Source: Deltaproteobacteria bacterium (GTDB lineage Bacteria; Desulfobacterota; Binatia; UTPRO1). Taken from it: a stretch of 64,000 nt of DNA. Positions 27,329 to 37,774 of the stretch are shown here, one piece after another; the first letter of the stretch is position 1, and each line of letters begins with the position of its first letter. The stretch covers positions 143,185 through 207,184 of the forward strand of contig JADLHM010000098.1 in assembly GCA_020848745.1 (NCBI GenBank). The letters run 5' to 3'. The position numbers and the translations under genes are program-made. The notes under the pieces are model-generated. The model saw only the letters and a program-made list of their open reading frames with translations. It had not been told where the DNA came from and searched no databases.

Positions 27329-27544
27329 CAGCTGAAGCTCGCCCAAGGCGACGAGGGCAAAACCAAGCTGAGCTTCAAGGCCAAGGGCGTCCTCTTGGAC
27401 GTGCCCCCGCTCGCCGCGTTGGCCGGCCCGATTCGCGTGCAGCTCGTGCGCGGCGGCGGCGCCCAAGAGATGTGCTGGGAAGCCGTCTACGACGCGCCCT
27501 TCCTCAAGAACGACGGCGTGAGCTTCGTCGACAAGGCGAATTGA
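27329..27544 (+). pseudogene. Orphan C-terminal fragment of module B
   Basis: The frame reads QLKLAQGDEGKTKLSFKAKG, then CWEAVYDAP and KNDGVSFVDKAN, the last 71 residues of module B as in the genes at 15351 and 24706. Everything before is lost: the frame has no start codon or signal peptide, and the first half of module B is missing. Operator site C remains directly upstream, consistent with an internal deletion of an entire gene body. Confidence 0.7.
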
Positions 27545-27553
27545 TCAGGCCAT

Positions 27554-27886
27554 TCATTCCTTCCATCCTCGCATCGCGAGCACCTCGGCGATGTCCCTTC
27601 GACCGTCCAGAACGCCGACGATTCCAATCACTGGACCGTCGATCCTGAAGAAGATTCGGTATGGAGCGACGACCAGCTCGCGATAGGCCGTGACCCCGAT
27701 GCGCTTCAGCTCCGGCACGACGCGACCGCGCCGGGGATGCGTCGTAAGAGAGGCGATGCGGCGGGCCATCCCCGCATAGACGTCCCTCGCTCTCTCGGGG
27801 CTTTCGCGTCTGGCGATGAATTCGAGGATGTCTTCGAGATCCGTAATCGCAATGGGCGACCACTCGACCCGCCGCAGCTCACTCAC
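27554..27886 (-). CDS. RelE/ParE-type toxin
   Basis: A 110-residue protein of the RelE/ParE fold. It opens VEWSPIAITDLEDILEFIA, then shows HPRRGRVVPEL, YRELVVAPYRIFFRI and the C-terminal VLDGRRDIAEVLAMRGW, the usual helix-hairpin and beta-sheet order of ParE-like toxins. These either poison gyrase or cut mRNA on ribosomes; which one applies is not clear. Its start overlaps the end of the upstream antitoxin gene by 8 bases. The module appears complete. Confidence 0.85.
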   Translation of the reverse strand: MSELRRVEWSPIAITDLEDILEFIARRESPERARDVYAGMARRIASLTTHPRRGRVVPELKRIGVTAYRELVVAPYRIFFRIDGPVIGIVGVLDGRRDIAEVLAMRGWKE

Positions 27887-28160
27887 GCGCCAGTTCGGCG
27901 AGCTTGCGACGCAAGCGAGCCGTCACGCGCGCCGCCGAAACGCCCTTCCCTCTCTTCAGCTCCTGGTCGCCCTGCACCATGAACCGCAGCAGCAAGAGCG
28001 CCTGGCGTTGCTCCCGGAAGCTGTCGATGTCTTGCAAGACCGCCGTGGCTTTGCCGTTCTGCGTGATGAGAATCGGCTTCCGCTCCTGACGCGCGCGTCG
28101 AACCAGTTGCGCGCTCCGGGTCTTGAAAACCGTGATCGGCTCGATCGAGGTGTCGTCCAT
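27879..28160 (-). CDS. Phd/YefM-type antitoxin
   Basis: A 93-residue antitoxin. It opens with an acidic N-terminus, then VFKTRSAQLVRRARQERKP, ILITQNGKATAVLQDIDSF, the Phd/YefM DNA-binding and dimer fold, and a basic C-terminal tail for toxin binding. The ATG at 28160 (MDDTSIEP) is preferred over an upstream GTG-type start because homology begins there. It is paired with the ParE-type toxin through an 8-base overlap. Confidence 0.85.
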   Translation of the reverse strand: MDDTSIEPITVFKTRSAQLVRRARQERKPILITQNGKATAVLQDIDSFREQRQALLLLRFMVQGDQELKRGKGVSAARVTARLRRKLAELARE

Positions 28161-28192
28161 GGGGCCAGTCTTAGACCCGGATTCGGATGCGA

Positions 28193-28468
28193 TCAACGCT
28201 CATCGGCACGGGCGGTCAGGGAATCGCGATCAGCTCCGATGCGGGCGGAAGTTGGGCGGCGTCCAATGCCGGCGTTGGCAACGTCGCCTTGGAGGCGATC
28301 GCACTGGTCCAGGGTTCGTCGGACGCTCCCGCTGCGCGCACCGGCCGATCCCGCCAAGCGGCGGCTGCAATGGAAGTGCAGCTCGGAGCGGGGGGCGACG
28401 GCAAGGCCAAGATCCAAGTGAAGGGGAAGGGCGCGTTACTCGCGCTCCCCGATCCCGCCGCGGCATAG
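28193..28468 (+). pseudogene. Scrambled remnant: BNR repeat joined to part of module B
   Basis: The plus frame first reads LIGTGGQGIAISSDAGGSW, one BNR/sortilin blade like those of the gene at 18031. About 60 bases later it reads QLGAGGDGKAKIQVKGKG, the centre of module B, and stops. An overlapping frame keeps 'KRRLQWK', the start of module B, abutting its centre. About 90 residues of module B between them are missing. This is what remains of a second BNR-type secreted-protein gene after several deletions. Confidence 0.6.
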
Positions 28469-28683
28469 TAGACGGCGTAGGGAAAGCGACGGAGCAGCGC
28501 TCTCCGAATCCCCGCCCTGAGCTCGCCGTATCGGAAAGGGCTCGTGATGATCCGTTCGTAGGTGCGGCGCAGCTCGTCGAGGAACTCGAGCCCGAGGCCG
28601 GAACGCTCGTGCTGGTACCATACGAACGCAGACTCGACATCCAGATCGGCCGCCGGCTCCGTGACGAGCCGGTAGCTGGTCAC
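28461..28683 (-). pseudogene. 3'-truncated RelE/ParE-type toxin
   Basis: The first 70 or so residues are a normal ParE-like toxin (LDVESAFVWYQHERSGLGLE, then RRALLRRFPYAVYY). At about 28462 the similarity ends; the expected last strand and 'HxRRDP' tail are missing. The frame runs on to 28216 through the antisense strand of the module B remnant. The deletion junction therefore joins the toxin and the secreted-protein remnant. The toxin is probably inactive. It is paired with an intact antitoxin. Confidence 0.65.
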
Positions 28684-28913
28684 GATGACGTCTTCGTCAG
28701 GCGCTCGAGGAGATCGTGCGCTGGCCGAGCAAGGTGCGGTTCCTTCCGATACGCCTCCAAGCGCTGCTCGGCGAGATCCAGATGGCTCTCCGGCACGGGA
28801 AGCTCACCCGGCTGATCGGCGATGCGGTCCCAAAGCTCCTGGAGGTAGCGTATCTGGTCGGCTTTGGTGAGGTTGCTGAAGCCCGGAGGCTCCGGGAGGG
28901 GGAGACTGGCCAT
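28680..28913 (-). CDS. Addiction-module antitoxin (TIGR02574-like)
   Basis: A 77-residue protein, with ATG at 28913 preceded by AGGAGGTAA. It contains LTKADQIRYLQELWDRIAD, then VPESHLDLAEQRLEAYRKEP, the signature of the small antitoxin family often labelled 'putative addiction module component'. It overlaps the truncated ParE gene by 4 bases. Because the toxin is broken, the antitoxin may now be free-standing. Confidence 0.8.
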   Translation of the reverse strand: MASLPLPEPPGFSNLTKADQIRYLQELWDRIADQPGELPVPESHLDLAEQRLEAYRKEPHLARPAHDLLERLTKTSS

Positions 28914-29037
28914 GGCGTTACCTCCTGCCGTCACGTTTGCGGGGCCGCATGGCGAGGATCGTAGCTGCGAGACGACTGCGGCCGCAACGGCTTTTGGCGC
29001 TACGAGTATCCACCGAGCGAGCGCCGGCTTCGGGCCA

Positions 29038-30159
29038 TCACGCACTCGATCCCGTGGCCGGTGTGATCACGAGCGCAACTGCCCCTCTTGCGAGCACCCG
29101 CGTCAGCTCGTTCTGGCTCGCGACGCCGAGCTTCGAGAAGGTGCGCTTGAGGTGGGTGCGGATCGTGTTGACCGAGACGCCGAGCGCGCGGGCCATCGTC
29201 TCGACGCGAGCGCCGGCGAGGAGGCGCAGGGCGACGTCGGCCTCGGCCGGGGTGAGGCCGTAGAGTTCGCGTAGCACGGGCGCGACCTCCGCGAGGTCCC
29301 CGTCGGGGTCGGCGACGATCGCGACGGTCACGGGCGCGTCATCGGTGCTCTCGGGCCCTTCGGTCGGCAGCCGGGCGAGCCGGACGAAGTACGGCGATCC
29401 GCCGCGGCGGCGCGTGATCGGCATGAGGATCGGCGCGTTCCCATACGTGACTTCGCGAACGGCGCGCCGCAGCCGCGTCGTATCGGCGTCGCCCGTTGCT
29501 GCGAGGAGACCCCGCTCGACCAGGATGCCGTCGCCGGCGGCGGTCATGGCCCGGGCCGCGGCATTCGATCGCGTGACGCGGCCGTCGCGGGCGAGCAGTG
29601 CGACACCGAGTGGCAGCCGATCGAGCACCGCGGCGAGTGCGTCCCGCTCGCGCGTGAGCGCTTCGATCCGGCGCGCGGTCGCGAAGGCGGGTCGCAGGTC
29701 GCCGGCCAACGCCTCGGCCCGTCGGAGATCGACCGCCGTGAACGGACCCGTCGCGCGTGCGCGCGCGAGCACGAGCACCGCGGTCGCGCGCTCGTCGGTC
29801 GCGAGCGTTGCGACCCCGAGCGCGTCGCCGCCCGGATCATCGGACGTGATGGCGAATGCGTCCTCCCGCGCGGACCGCGCCAACCGGCGCCCGAGCCCGG
29901 AGAGCGCGGCGGCTCTGACGGTCCATCCCGCGCCCGCCCGCCAGACCGTCGGCGAGCCGTCCGCCGGGCGGCCTGCCGCCGATCGCGCAGGCAGGACGAC
30001 GGCCGCGCCCGCGGCGTCCATGTACGTCGCCACCCGTGCGAGGAGCGCGGGCCACGCAGCGGGCGCGAGTGCCGCTGCGCCGACGAGGTCGGCGAAGCTC
30101 TCGCGCGCATCGCGTTCGGCGGTGAGCGTCGCGCTCGGCGTCGGATGGGGTACGGCCAC
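29038..30159 (-). CDS. LuxR-type regulator with N-terminal GAF/PAS-like domains
   Basis: A regulator of about 373 residues. The GTG at 30159 is my best start; no clear ribosome site is seen, and the frame is open much further upstream over the opposite-strand kinase, which is a shadow. Residues about 15-175 look GAF-like. Residues about 185-290 look PAS-like (LDRLPLGVALLARDGRV). The C-terminus has a LuxR-type helix-turn-helix (LTPAEADVALRLLAG, then SVNTIRTHLKRTFSKLG). The last two parts resemble the regulator at 13748, so the two are paralogues. It diverges from the histidine kinase at 30367. None of the four 19-bp operators is adjacent. Confidence 0.75.
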   Translation of the reverse strand: MAVPHPTPSATLTAERDARESFADLVGAAALAPAAWPALLARVATYMDAAGAAVVLPARSAAGRPADGSPTVWRAGAGWTVRAAALSGLGRRLARSAREDAFAITSDDPGGDALGVATLATDERATAVLVLARARATGPFTAVDLRRAEALAGDLRPAFATARRIEALTRERDALAAVLDRLPLGVALLARDGRVTRSNAAARAMTAAGDGILVERGLLAATGDADTTRLRRAVREVTYGNAPILMPITRRRGGSPYFVRLARLPTEGPESTDDAPVTVAIVADPDGDLAEVAPVLRELYGLTPAEADVALRLLAGARVETMARALGVSVNTIRTHLKRTFSKLGVASQNELTRVLARGAVALVITPATGSSA

Positions 30160-30338
30160 GCCGGGTGTCGAGCAACCTCCGTGCCCGCCGGGAAAGCGCG
30201 TCGGCGCGCGCGGGATCGGGGGTGTGGCCCGAGCGATGTGCACGCGATTGCGCAGCCGGGCGCGGCGCGCGCGCTCGCATTGCACAATGCGGTGCGTGCG
30301 GCCGGCCAGGTCCGGTGAACGGCTGGGTCTTGCCGAGA

Positions 30339-30354
30339 CGGGCCGGAACTTGCT
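30339..30354 (+). promoter_or_regulatory. Weak sigma-54-like element before the histidine kinase
   Basis: CGGGCCGGAACTTGCT has GG and GC 12 bases apart and keeps CG and TTGCT of the RpoN consensus, but misses two central positions. It ends only 12 bases before the start codon, which would give an almost leaderless transcript, so it is doubtful. Confidence 0.2.
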
Positions 30355-30366
30355 TACCAGAGACCG

Positions 30367-32979
30367 ATGCACAGGCCGGGTCCGATCGCCTACTTGCTGC
30401 CGCTCGTCGCGCTCGCGATCGGCGTGCCCATCCTCGCGTTTGCGACCATCCGCAGCGTGACCTGGGTCGGCCGGACGTTTCCCGGCTTCTTCGTCATGCA
30501 GAACGCGGTCGTACCGACCGTGAGCGGGATCGACTGGCCCCCGGACCGCGCCGGGATCTTCCACGCGCGCGTCACGGCGGTCGACGGCGAGCGGGTGCGG
30601 TCGGGCGCCGAGGTCTACGAGCGCGTCGCCGCGCATCCGCCCGGAACGCCGATCGAGTACACGCTCGCGGGCGAGGACGGCGAGGACGGCGCCCGGACCG
30701 TGCGCGTCGCCGCGCATCGCTTCGGCTGGTACGCGTACCTCGAGACCTGGGGCATCCTGCTCGCGTTCGCGTGGAGCTACCTCGCGATCGGGCTCGTGGT
30801 CGCCTTCCTCCAGCCGCGTACCCGCCAGGCGCGGGTCTACCTGCTCCAGGCGCTCGTCGGGAGCATCTATCCGGCGGCGGCGGTCCTGTATCACCAGGCG
30901 AGCTCCGACCACCCGTGGCTCACGGCCGTCGGGCTCGCCGCGGAATGCGTGTTCCCCGCGACCTACGTGCATCTCGCGCTCGTGTTCCCGGTCGAGCGCC
31001 GCCTCCCCGCGCCGGCGTGGCTCTGGACGGCGACTCCGTACGTTCTGAGCGCCGTGCTCGTCGTGCTCGGGCTCCGCGGCTTCTACGCGGATCCGCCGAC
31101 GCTCGCCGCGTTCCGCGCCGCCTACGTCTACACGTCGGCGAGCATCCTCTTCTTCGTGGCCGCCATGGTCGTCGGGTACGTCCGGAGCCGTGACCCGGCG
31201 ATTCGTGGACGGATCCTCGCCGTCCTTCCAGGGGTCGTCTTCGGGACGGCGGCGGTGTTCCTGATCTTCCTGAACAACGCGTCGGCGGGCCGCGACCTTC
31301 CGATCCAGTTCGGCCTCGTGCCGTCGTTCGCGTTCTACGTGAGTGTCGCCTACGCGATCGCGAAGCACGACTTGTTCGACGTCGACCGGGTGGTCCGGCA
31401 GAGCTTCGTCTACGGCCTGCTCACCGTGATCGTGCTCGCCGGGTACGCGCTCGCGCTCAGCGTTCCGGCGCAGGTGGCGCCGGCCGGCGTGGTCGGCGCG
31501 CTGTTCGTGCTCGGTCTCGCCTTCCTGCTCGATCCCCTCAGGCGCGGCGTGCAGCGGGTCGTCGACCGCGCCTTCTTCCGGAGCCGCCTCGACGGCGCCC
31601 GGACCGTCGCCGAGCTCAGCGAGGCGCTCACCAGCGTGCTCGACCTCGACGAGATCGTGGCGCGCGTCACGCAGGTGGTGACCGAAGCGATGCAGCTCGA
31701 GTCGACGACGCTCGCGGTCGCGGAGGAGGGGAGAGCGTGGTCGCGCGGCGCCGACGGGGCGCTGCGGATCGTGCCGGCCCCGCCGGCGGACCTTGCCGCG
31801 GCGGCGCGGGCGGCGGTCACGGAGTCGCCGATCGACCCGCCGCTCGGCGCTGATGCTCCGGCGTTCGGCGCCGGGGTGCGCGCGGTCCTCGGCAGCTTCG
31901 ACGCCGCGGCGGTCCTGCCGCTCGTGCTCGGCGAGCGCCCCCTCGGCTTCCTGGCGCTCGGAGCGAAGCGCTCCGGGCGGCCGCTCGGAGCGCGCGATGT
32001 CCGCCTGTTGCGGACCCTGGCGAACCAAGCGGCGATCGCGATCCAGAACGCGCTGTCCTTCCGCGCGCTCGGCGCCCTGAACCGCGAGCTCGACGAGAAG
32101 GTTCGCGCCCGCACCGAGGAAGTCCGGCGCTCCAACGTGGATTTGAAAACGGCGTACCGCGAGCTCCAGGACACCCAGGCGCAGCTCGTCCACTCCGAGA
32201 AGATGGCCTCGCTCGGCCAGCTCGTCGCCGGCGTCGCTCACGAGCTCAACAACCCGGCGAGCTTCGTCCACGGGAGTCTCGGCAACCTGAGCCGCTACCT
32301 GGCGACGTTCGTCGAGGTGATCCAGCGCTATCGGGCCGCGCCGATCGCCGACCCCGCCGTGCGCGAGTCGCTCGAGGCGCTCTCCGCGGCCTCCCAGCTC
32401 GACTATCTCCTCCAAGCGACGCCCGAGCTCCTGCGCTATTGCGCCGAGGGCTCCGAGCGCATCAAGCGGATCGTCGAGGACTTGCGCGTGTTCGTGCGCG
32501 CGGAGCAAGGCGAACGCTCGTCGACGGACCTGGCCGCGGATCTCGAGGCGACGCTGCGGCTCCTCGCGGAGCGCATCGCGAACGTCCGCATCGAGCGGCG
32601 CTACGGCGTCGTGGCCCCCATCGAGGCGCACGCCGGCCAGTTGAATCAGGTGTGGATGAACCTCCTCGCCAACGCGGTCGACGCGGTCGAAGGGCATCGG
32701 GACGGCGTCATCACGGTCGCCATCAGCGACGAGGGCGCCTGGGTGAAAGTCGTGATCGCCGACAACGGCGTCGGGATCCCGTCCGCGGTGCGGGGCAAGA
32801 TCTTCGACCCGTTCTTCACCACGAAAGCGATCGGGCGCGGCACCGGGCTCGGTCTCAGCATTGCCTACGGCGCGGTGCGCAGCCACGGCGGACACATCGC
32901 GGTCGAGAGCGAGCCGGGCCGCGGCACCACGATGACCGTCCGCCTGCCGCGTCATCAGGCGAGGCCGCACGCGGCCTGA
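30367..32979 (+). CDS. Multi-pass membrane sensor histidine kinase
   Basis: An 870-residue kinase. After one membrane segment (about 8-30) there is a periplasmic region of about 85 residues with a PDZ-like motif ([18 protein letters not shown]). Several further hydrophobic segments follow (about 130-395), then a GAF-like domain (about 415-570) and a coiled-coil linker rich in Glu and Arg. The HisKA/HATPase core has the H box in [12 protein letters not shown] (His near 622), N box [11 protein letters not shown]1 DNGVGIP and G2 GTGLGLS. This NtrB-like kinase core fits the NtrC-type regulator that begins 95 bases downstream. The signal is unknown. Confidence 0.9.
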   Translation: MHRPGPIAYLLPLVALAIGVPILAFATIRSVTWVGRTFPGFFVMQNAVVPTVSGIDWPPDRAGIFHARVTAVDGERVRSGAEVYERVAAHPPGTPIEYTLAGEDGEDGARTVRVAAHRFGWYAYLETWGILLAFAWSYLAIGLVVAFLQPRTRQARVYLLQALVGSIYPAAAVLYHQASSDHPWLTAVGLAAECVFPATYVHLALVFPVERRLPAPAWLWTATPYVLSAVLVVLGLRGFYADPPTLAAFRAAYVYTSASILFFVAAMVVGYVRSRDPAIRGRILAVLPGVVFGTAAVFLIFLNNASAGRDLPIQFGLVPSFAFYVSVAYAIAKHDLFDVDRVVRQSFVYGLLTVIVLAGYALALSVPAQVAPAGVVGALFVLGLAFLLDPLRRGVQRVVDRAFFRSRLDGARTVAELSEALTSVLDLDEIVARVTQVVTEAMQLESTTLAVAEEGRAWSRGADGALRIVPAPPADLAAAARAAVTESPIDPPLGADAPAFGAGVRAVLGSFDAAAVLPLVLGERPLGFLALGAKRSGRPLGARDVRLLRTLANQAAIAIQNALSFRALGALNRELDEKVRARTEEVRRSNVDLKTAYRELQDTQAQLVHSEKMASLGQLVAGVAHELNNPASFVHGSLGNLSRYLATFVEVIQRYRAAPIADPAVRESLEALSAASQLDYLLQATPELLRYCAEGSERIKRIVEDLRVFVRAEQGERSSTDLAADLEATLRLLAERIANVRIERRYGVVAPIEAHAGQLNQVWMNLLANAVDAVEGHRDGVITVAISDEGAWVKVVIADNGVGIPSAVRGKIFDPFFTTKAIGRGTGLGLSIAYGAVRSHGGHIAVESEPGRGTTMTVRLPRHQARPHAA

Positions 32980-33074
32980 CGCGGCGCCTTTCCTTTCCGG
33001 CACCCATCCACTACCTATCGACCTCTCATGCCACCTGCGTCCGGCCTTTGCGGCCGCGTGAGATCGCGAGCGCG

Positions 33075-34487
<1,413 letters not shown>

Positions 34488-34497
34488 GAGGAGAGCA

Positions 34498-36012
34498 CTG
34501 CCGCGCCGGATCGCGCTCGTGTTGCTCGCCGCGGGCCTGTACGCGCTGGCGTTGCCGCCGTGGAGCATGCTGCCCGTCGCGGCGGTGGCGCTCGTGCCGT
34601 TCCTGCTGGCGCTCCGCGACGTCGCCCCGCTGCGCGCGGGATGGCTCGGGCTCCTCTTCGGGACCGCGGCGATCTGGGGGGTCGGCCATTGGGTGCCCGG
34701 CGCGCTCGCGTACTACTACCAGCAGCCGCTGTGGTTCGGCGTCGGCTTCGCGCTCGCCGCGTCGGTCGTCTTCGCGGGGTCGTACGGCGCCGGCTTCGCG
34801 GCGTGCGCGGCGTGGATCGGCTCGCGCACGGCCGGCGCCGCGCGCGTGCTCGCGCTCGCGGCGCTGTGGGTCGCGTGGGAGCTCGCGCGGGCCCGATTGC
34901 TGACGGGCGATCCCTGGCTCCTCTTCGGCTACGCCCTCGGGCCCTCGCCGGCGCTGCGCCAGGCGGCCGACCTCGGCGGCGTGTATCTCTTGTCGTTCGT
35001 CGCCGTGCTCGCGAACGCGGCGATCGCGGAGGCGCTGGCCGGTGGCGGGCGCGGGCGTTTCGCCGGCCTCGGGGCCGCGCTCGGCGTTCTCCTGGCTGCC
35101 TGGGCCTACGGCGCCGGACGGCTCGCGACCGCGCTTCCCGGCGCGGCGGTGCCGCTCGTCGTCGTCCAGGGGAACAATCCGGTCGGGGCGCAATGGACCG
35201 ACGAGGACTACGGTGCGGGGCTCGAGCGCTACGTGGCGTTGTCGCGCGCCGCCGCCGCGGCGGCGCGGCCGTCCCTGTTGGTCTGGCCGGAGAGCGCGCT
35301 CACCGTCTTTCTCGCGGAGGACCGCGGCTACCGAGCCACCATCGGGCGCATGCTGCGGGAGACGGGAGCCGAGCTCGTGGTGGGCGGTCCATTCCGCGAC
35401 GGCGAGGGCGGTGCGGCGCGGTACTTCAACGCGGCGTTTCACGTGACCGCGGACGGCCGCATCGCGGGTCGGTACGACAAGACGCATCTCCTGCCGTTCG
35501 CCGAGTACTTCCCGCTGCGCACCATCCAGTTCCTGCGCCGCCGCTTCGAGCGGGTGCGATACTTCACGGCCGGGGAGCGGCAGGAGCCGATCGTGACCTC
35601 CTTCGGGCCGGTGGCGATCGTCATCTGCTTCGAGGCGATCTTTCCGGAGATCGTCCGCGCCCGCATGGCGCACGGCGCCCGCCTGTTGTTGAACCTCTCG
35701 AACGACGCCTGGCTCGGGACCGGCGCCGGCCGCGAGCAGCACCTCGCGATGGTCGCGCTGCGCGCGGTCGAGAACCGCACCTGGGTGGTGCGCGCCACGA
35801 CGACCGGGGTGTCGGCGCTGATCGATCCGTTCGGGCGCGTCGTCGCACGGGCGGATACCGATGCGGCGACGACGCTCGCGGGCGGCATCGTGCCGCTCGC
35901 CGTCGAGACGGTGTACGAGCGCGCCGGCGACGCCTTCGCCTATGCCTGCGTCGCGTTCGCGATCGTCGGTGCCGTCGCCTGCGCGATCGGCCGGCCGCCG
36001 CCCCGCGTCTGA
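34498..36012 (+). CDS. lnt: Apolipoprotein N-acyltransferase
   Basis: A 504-residue inner-membrane enzyme that adds the third acyl chain to lipoproteins. The N-terminal 180 residues hold five to six hydrophobic segments, followed by the periplasmic nitrilase-type domain. The catalytic triad is visible: Glu in VWPESA (about 263), Lys in RYDKTHLLPF (about 327) and Cys in ICFEAIFPE (about 378). A GTG at 34519 would remove the usual N-terminal Arg. A CTG at 34498 sits 6 bases after a perfect AGGAGG and gives LPRRIALVLLAAGLYALALP, so I prefer this rare start. Its ribosome site overlaps the stop of the response regulator. Its 3' end overlaps the convergent radical SAM gene by 73 bases. Confidence 0.9.
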   Translation: MPRRIALVLLAAGLYALALPPWSMLPVAAVALVPFLLALRDVAPLRAGWLGLLFGTAAIWGVGHWVPGALAYYYQQPLWFGVGFALAASVVFAGSYGAGFAACAAWIGSRTAGAARVLALAALWVAWELARARLLTGDPWLLFGYALGPSPALRQAADLGGVYLLSFVAVLANAAIAEALAGGGRGRFAGLGAALGVLLAAWAYGAGRLATALPGAAVPLVVVQGNNPVGAQWTDEDYGAGLERYVALSRAAAAAARPSLLVWPESALTVFLAEDRGYRATIGRMLRETGAELVVGGPFRDGEGGAARYFNAAFHVTADGRIAGRYDKTHLLPFAEYFPLRTIQFLRRRFERVRYFTAGERQEPIVTSFGPVAIVICFEAIFPEIVRARMAHGARLLLNLSNDAWLGTGAGREQHLAMVALRAVENRTWVVRATTTGVSALIDPFGRVVARADTDAATTLAGGIVPLAVETVYERAGDAFAYACVAFAIVGAVACAIGRPPPRV

Positions 36013-37676
36013 CAGAGCATCGCGCGCAGGAACCGCGGCCACGACGACGAGCCGCGGCGCTGCTCGGCGGCCGTCCAGAGCGCGTGCAGCTCACCGAGCA
36101 AACGGCCGGTGCCGGCGAGCGCGACGCCCACCTCCCGGAAGCGGCGCGCCGCGTGCGCGGCGCGGCCTTCGATCACGCACCCGCGGCGCCGGTCGCGCCG
36201 CGGCGTCAGGCGCCCGAGGCCCGTGATCATCGGGTGCGCGCCTTCGAGCTCGATCGCGCTCCGGTACCACAGCCAGAGCTGCAGGAGCGTGATCCGCAGG
36301 TCCGGAGCGACATCCGCGAGGCGCCGCTGCATGGCGGTCGGCGCGTAGAAGAGCCGCCAGGCGTCGGCATAGGCGGCCTGCCATTCGGCCCGCGTCATCC
36401 GCGGGTGATCGAGGACGGCGTGAAACGTGTCGTAGCGATTCCAGTCGGCGTCGAGCGGCGTGCCGCGCGCGACGAGGTCGCGGTGGTCGCGTGAGCCCGG
36501 GAGCGGCGTCCACATGAAGAACGACGCGAGGTCGGGCCGGATGTCTTCGCGGAGCCTGATCACGGCGGCGCGGACACGGTCCGCCGTGTCGTGCGGGAAG
36601 CCGACGATGTACCCGACGTGGGTGAGGATGCCCGCGCGGCGCCAGCGTTCGACCACCGCGGCGTAGTCGCCGGTCCGATTCTGCCGTTTGCCCGCGTCCG
36701 CGAGATTCTCGGAGTCGAGGCTCTCCATGCCGAGGAAGACCTGGAAGCATCCCGCCTGCCGAACCCCTTCGACGAAGCCCGGCAGGCGATGCGCCGCGAG
36801 ATCGGCCTGCATCAGGAAGCGGAGCGGGATGCCGTGCTTCCGCCGCACCCGGCACAGCACGTCGAGGACCTCGTGCCAGCGCGGGTTCCGGGCGAAGTCG
36901 TCGTCGGTGAAGAAGTAGTCGGTCGTGCCGAGCGTACGGAAGTTCTCGAGGAGGGCGTCACCGATCATCTCGGGATCGCGGGCGCGCATGGTGCGTCCCT
37001 GGACGTTGATGACGGTGCAGAACGAGCAGGCGAACGGGCAGCCGCGGCTCGTCTCGAGGGTCCCGAGGCCGCGGTGGACGAAGCGGCGGAGCAGGCGGCG
37101 GTCGAGGCGCGGGACGGGGGCGCTCGCCAGCGCCGGGCGGGCGGCGAGCGTGTCGTAGGACGCCGCGAGGCGGCCCGTCGCGGCGTCGCGCAGGATCGCG
37201 TCCCAGGCGGTCTCGATCTCCCCGGCGACGAGCGTCACGCCGGCCGCTCGGAGCGCGCGGAGATCGGCGGGAAGCTCGGGGAGCATGGCGAACGAGCCCG
37301 ATACGTGAAAGCCGCCGAGCAGGACCGCGCATCCCCGCTGGCGGAAGCGGAGGGCGAGATCGACGGCGCGCGGGAACTGGCTCGTTTGGACGCCGACGAG
37401 CGCGATCAACGTCCGCGCGCCGCGCCGCCGCGCCGCGCGCGCGAAGCGGCGCCACGGCACCTTCTGCACGGACTCGTCGCACAGTAGCGCGTCGATGCGT
37501 GTCGTGCCGAGCGCCCGCCGGCGCGCGGCGTCGAGCGTCAGGGCGTGCAGGCACGCAAGGCTGTTGCTGGGGAGGACGCCCCGGAGATGACGCACCGGAT
37601 AGCCGTCGTCGTCGTACTTGGTCGGACGGATCAATGCGACGAGGAGGCGCTCCGCCGGTGACCCACGCCGATGCAC
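35940..37676 (-). CDS. B12-binding-type radical SAM enzyme
   Basis: A protein of about 578 residues. The N-terminal part (LLVALIRPTKYDDDGYP, then LLGGFHVSG) resembles a cobalamin-binding Rossmann domain. The radical SAM core has the 4Fe-4S motif CPFACSFC near residue 213, followed by TDDDF and FLGMESLDS typical of the B12-radical SAM group. The C-terminal 130 residues are Arg-rich and unclassified. Such enzymes methylate or rearrange unactivated carbons in lipids or natural products; the substrate is unknown. The GTG at 37676 is chosen to include the whole B12 domain. Its promoter region faces operator site D and the 69-residue gene. Confidence 0.8.
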   Translation of the reverse strand: MHRRGSPAERLLVALIRPTKYDDDGYPVRHLRGVLPSNSLACLHALTLDAARRRALGTTRIDALLCDESVQKVPWRRFARAARRRGARTLIALVGVQTSQFPRAVDLALRFRQRGCAVLLGGFHVSGSFAMLPELPADLRALRAAGVTLVAGEIETAWDAILRDAATGRLAASYDTLAARPALASAPVPRLDRRLLRRFVHRGLGTLETSRGCPFACSFCTVINVQGRTMRARDPEMIGDALLENFRTLGTTDYFFTDDDFARNPRWHEVLDVLCRVRRKHGIPLRFLMQADLAAHRLPGFVEGVRQAGCFQVFLGMESLDSENLADAGKRQNRTGDYAAVVERWRRAGILTHVGYIVGFPHDTADRVRAAVIRLREDIRPDLASFFMWTPLPGSRDHRDLVARGTPLDADWNRYDTFHAVLDHPRMTRAEWQAAYADAWRLFYAPTAMQRRLADVAPDLRITLLQLWLWYRSAIELEGAHPMITGLGRLTPRRDRRRGCVIEGRAAHAARRFREVGVALAGTGRLLGELHALWTAAEQRRGSSSWPRFLRAMLCQTRGGGRPIAQATAPTIANATQA

Positions 37677-37720
37677 GGGCCGCCACCGTATCCGCGTGCC
37701 GGCTCTGCCGCCAACGGGCT

Positions 37721-37739
37721 CGTCACCACATGGGTGACG
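37721..37739. promoter_or_regulatory. Operator site D, 19-bp inverted repeat
   Basis: CGTCACC-ACATG-GGTGACG, perfect 7-bp arms and the same spacing as site A. It lies between the divergent radical SAM gene (start about 37676) and the 69-residue gene (start 37775), 35 bases from the latter, the same distance as site A from its LuxR-type gene. Confidence 0.65.
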
Positions 37740-37774
37740 ACGGCGCCGAGGGGGGCCGGCTATTGCGTTCGTCC

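Noticed and set aside
30339..30354. Sigma-54-like element before the kinase as a firm promoter
   Set aside because: Two central mismatches and only 12 bases to the start codon; kept only as a weak feature.
30160..33003. Extension of the LuxR-type frame at 29038 far upstream
   Set aside because: The added 940 residues are Arg/Glu/Asp-rich shadow of the kinase on the other strand and lack any domain.
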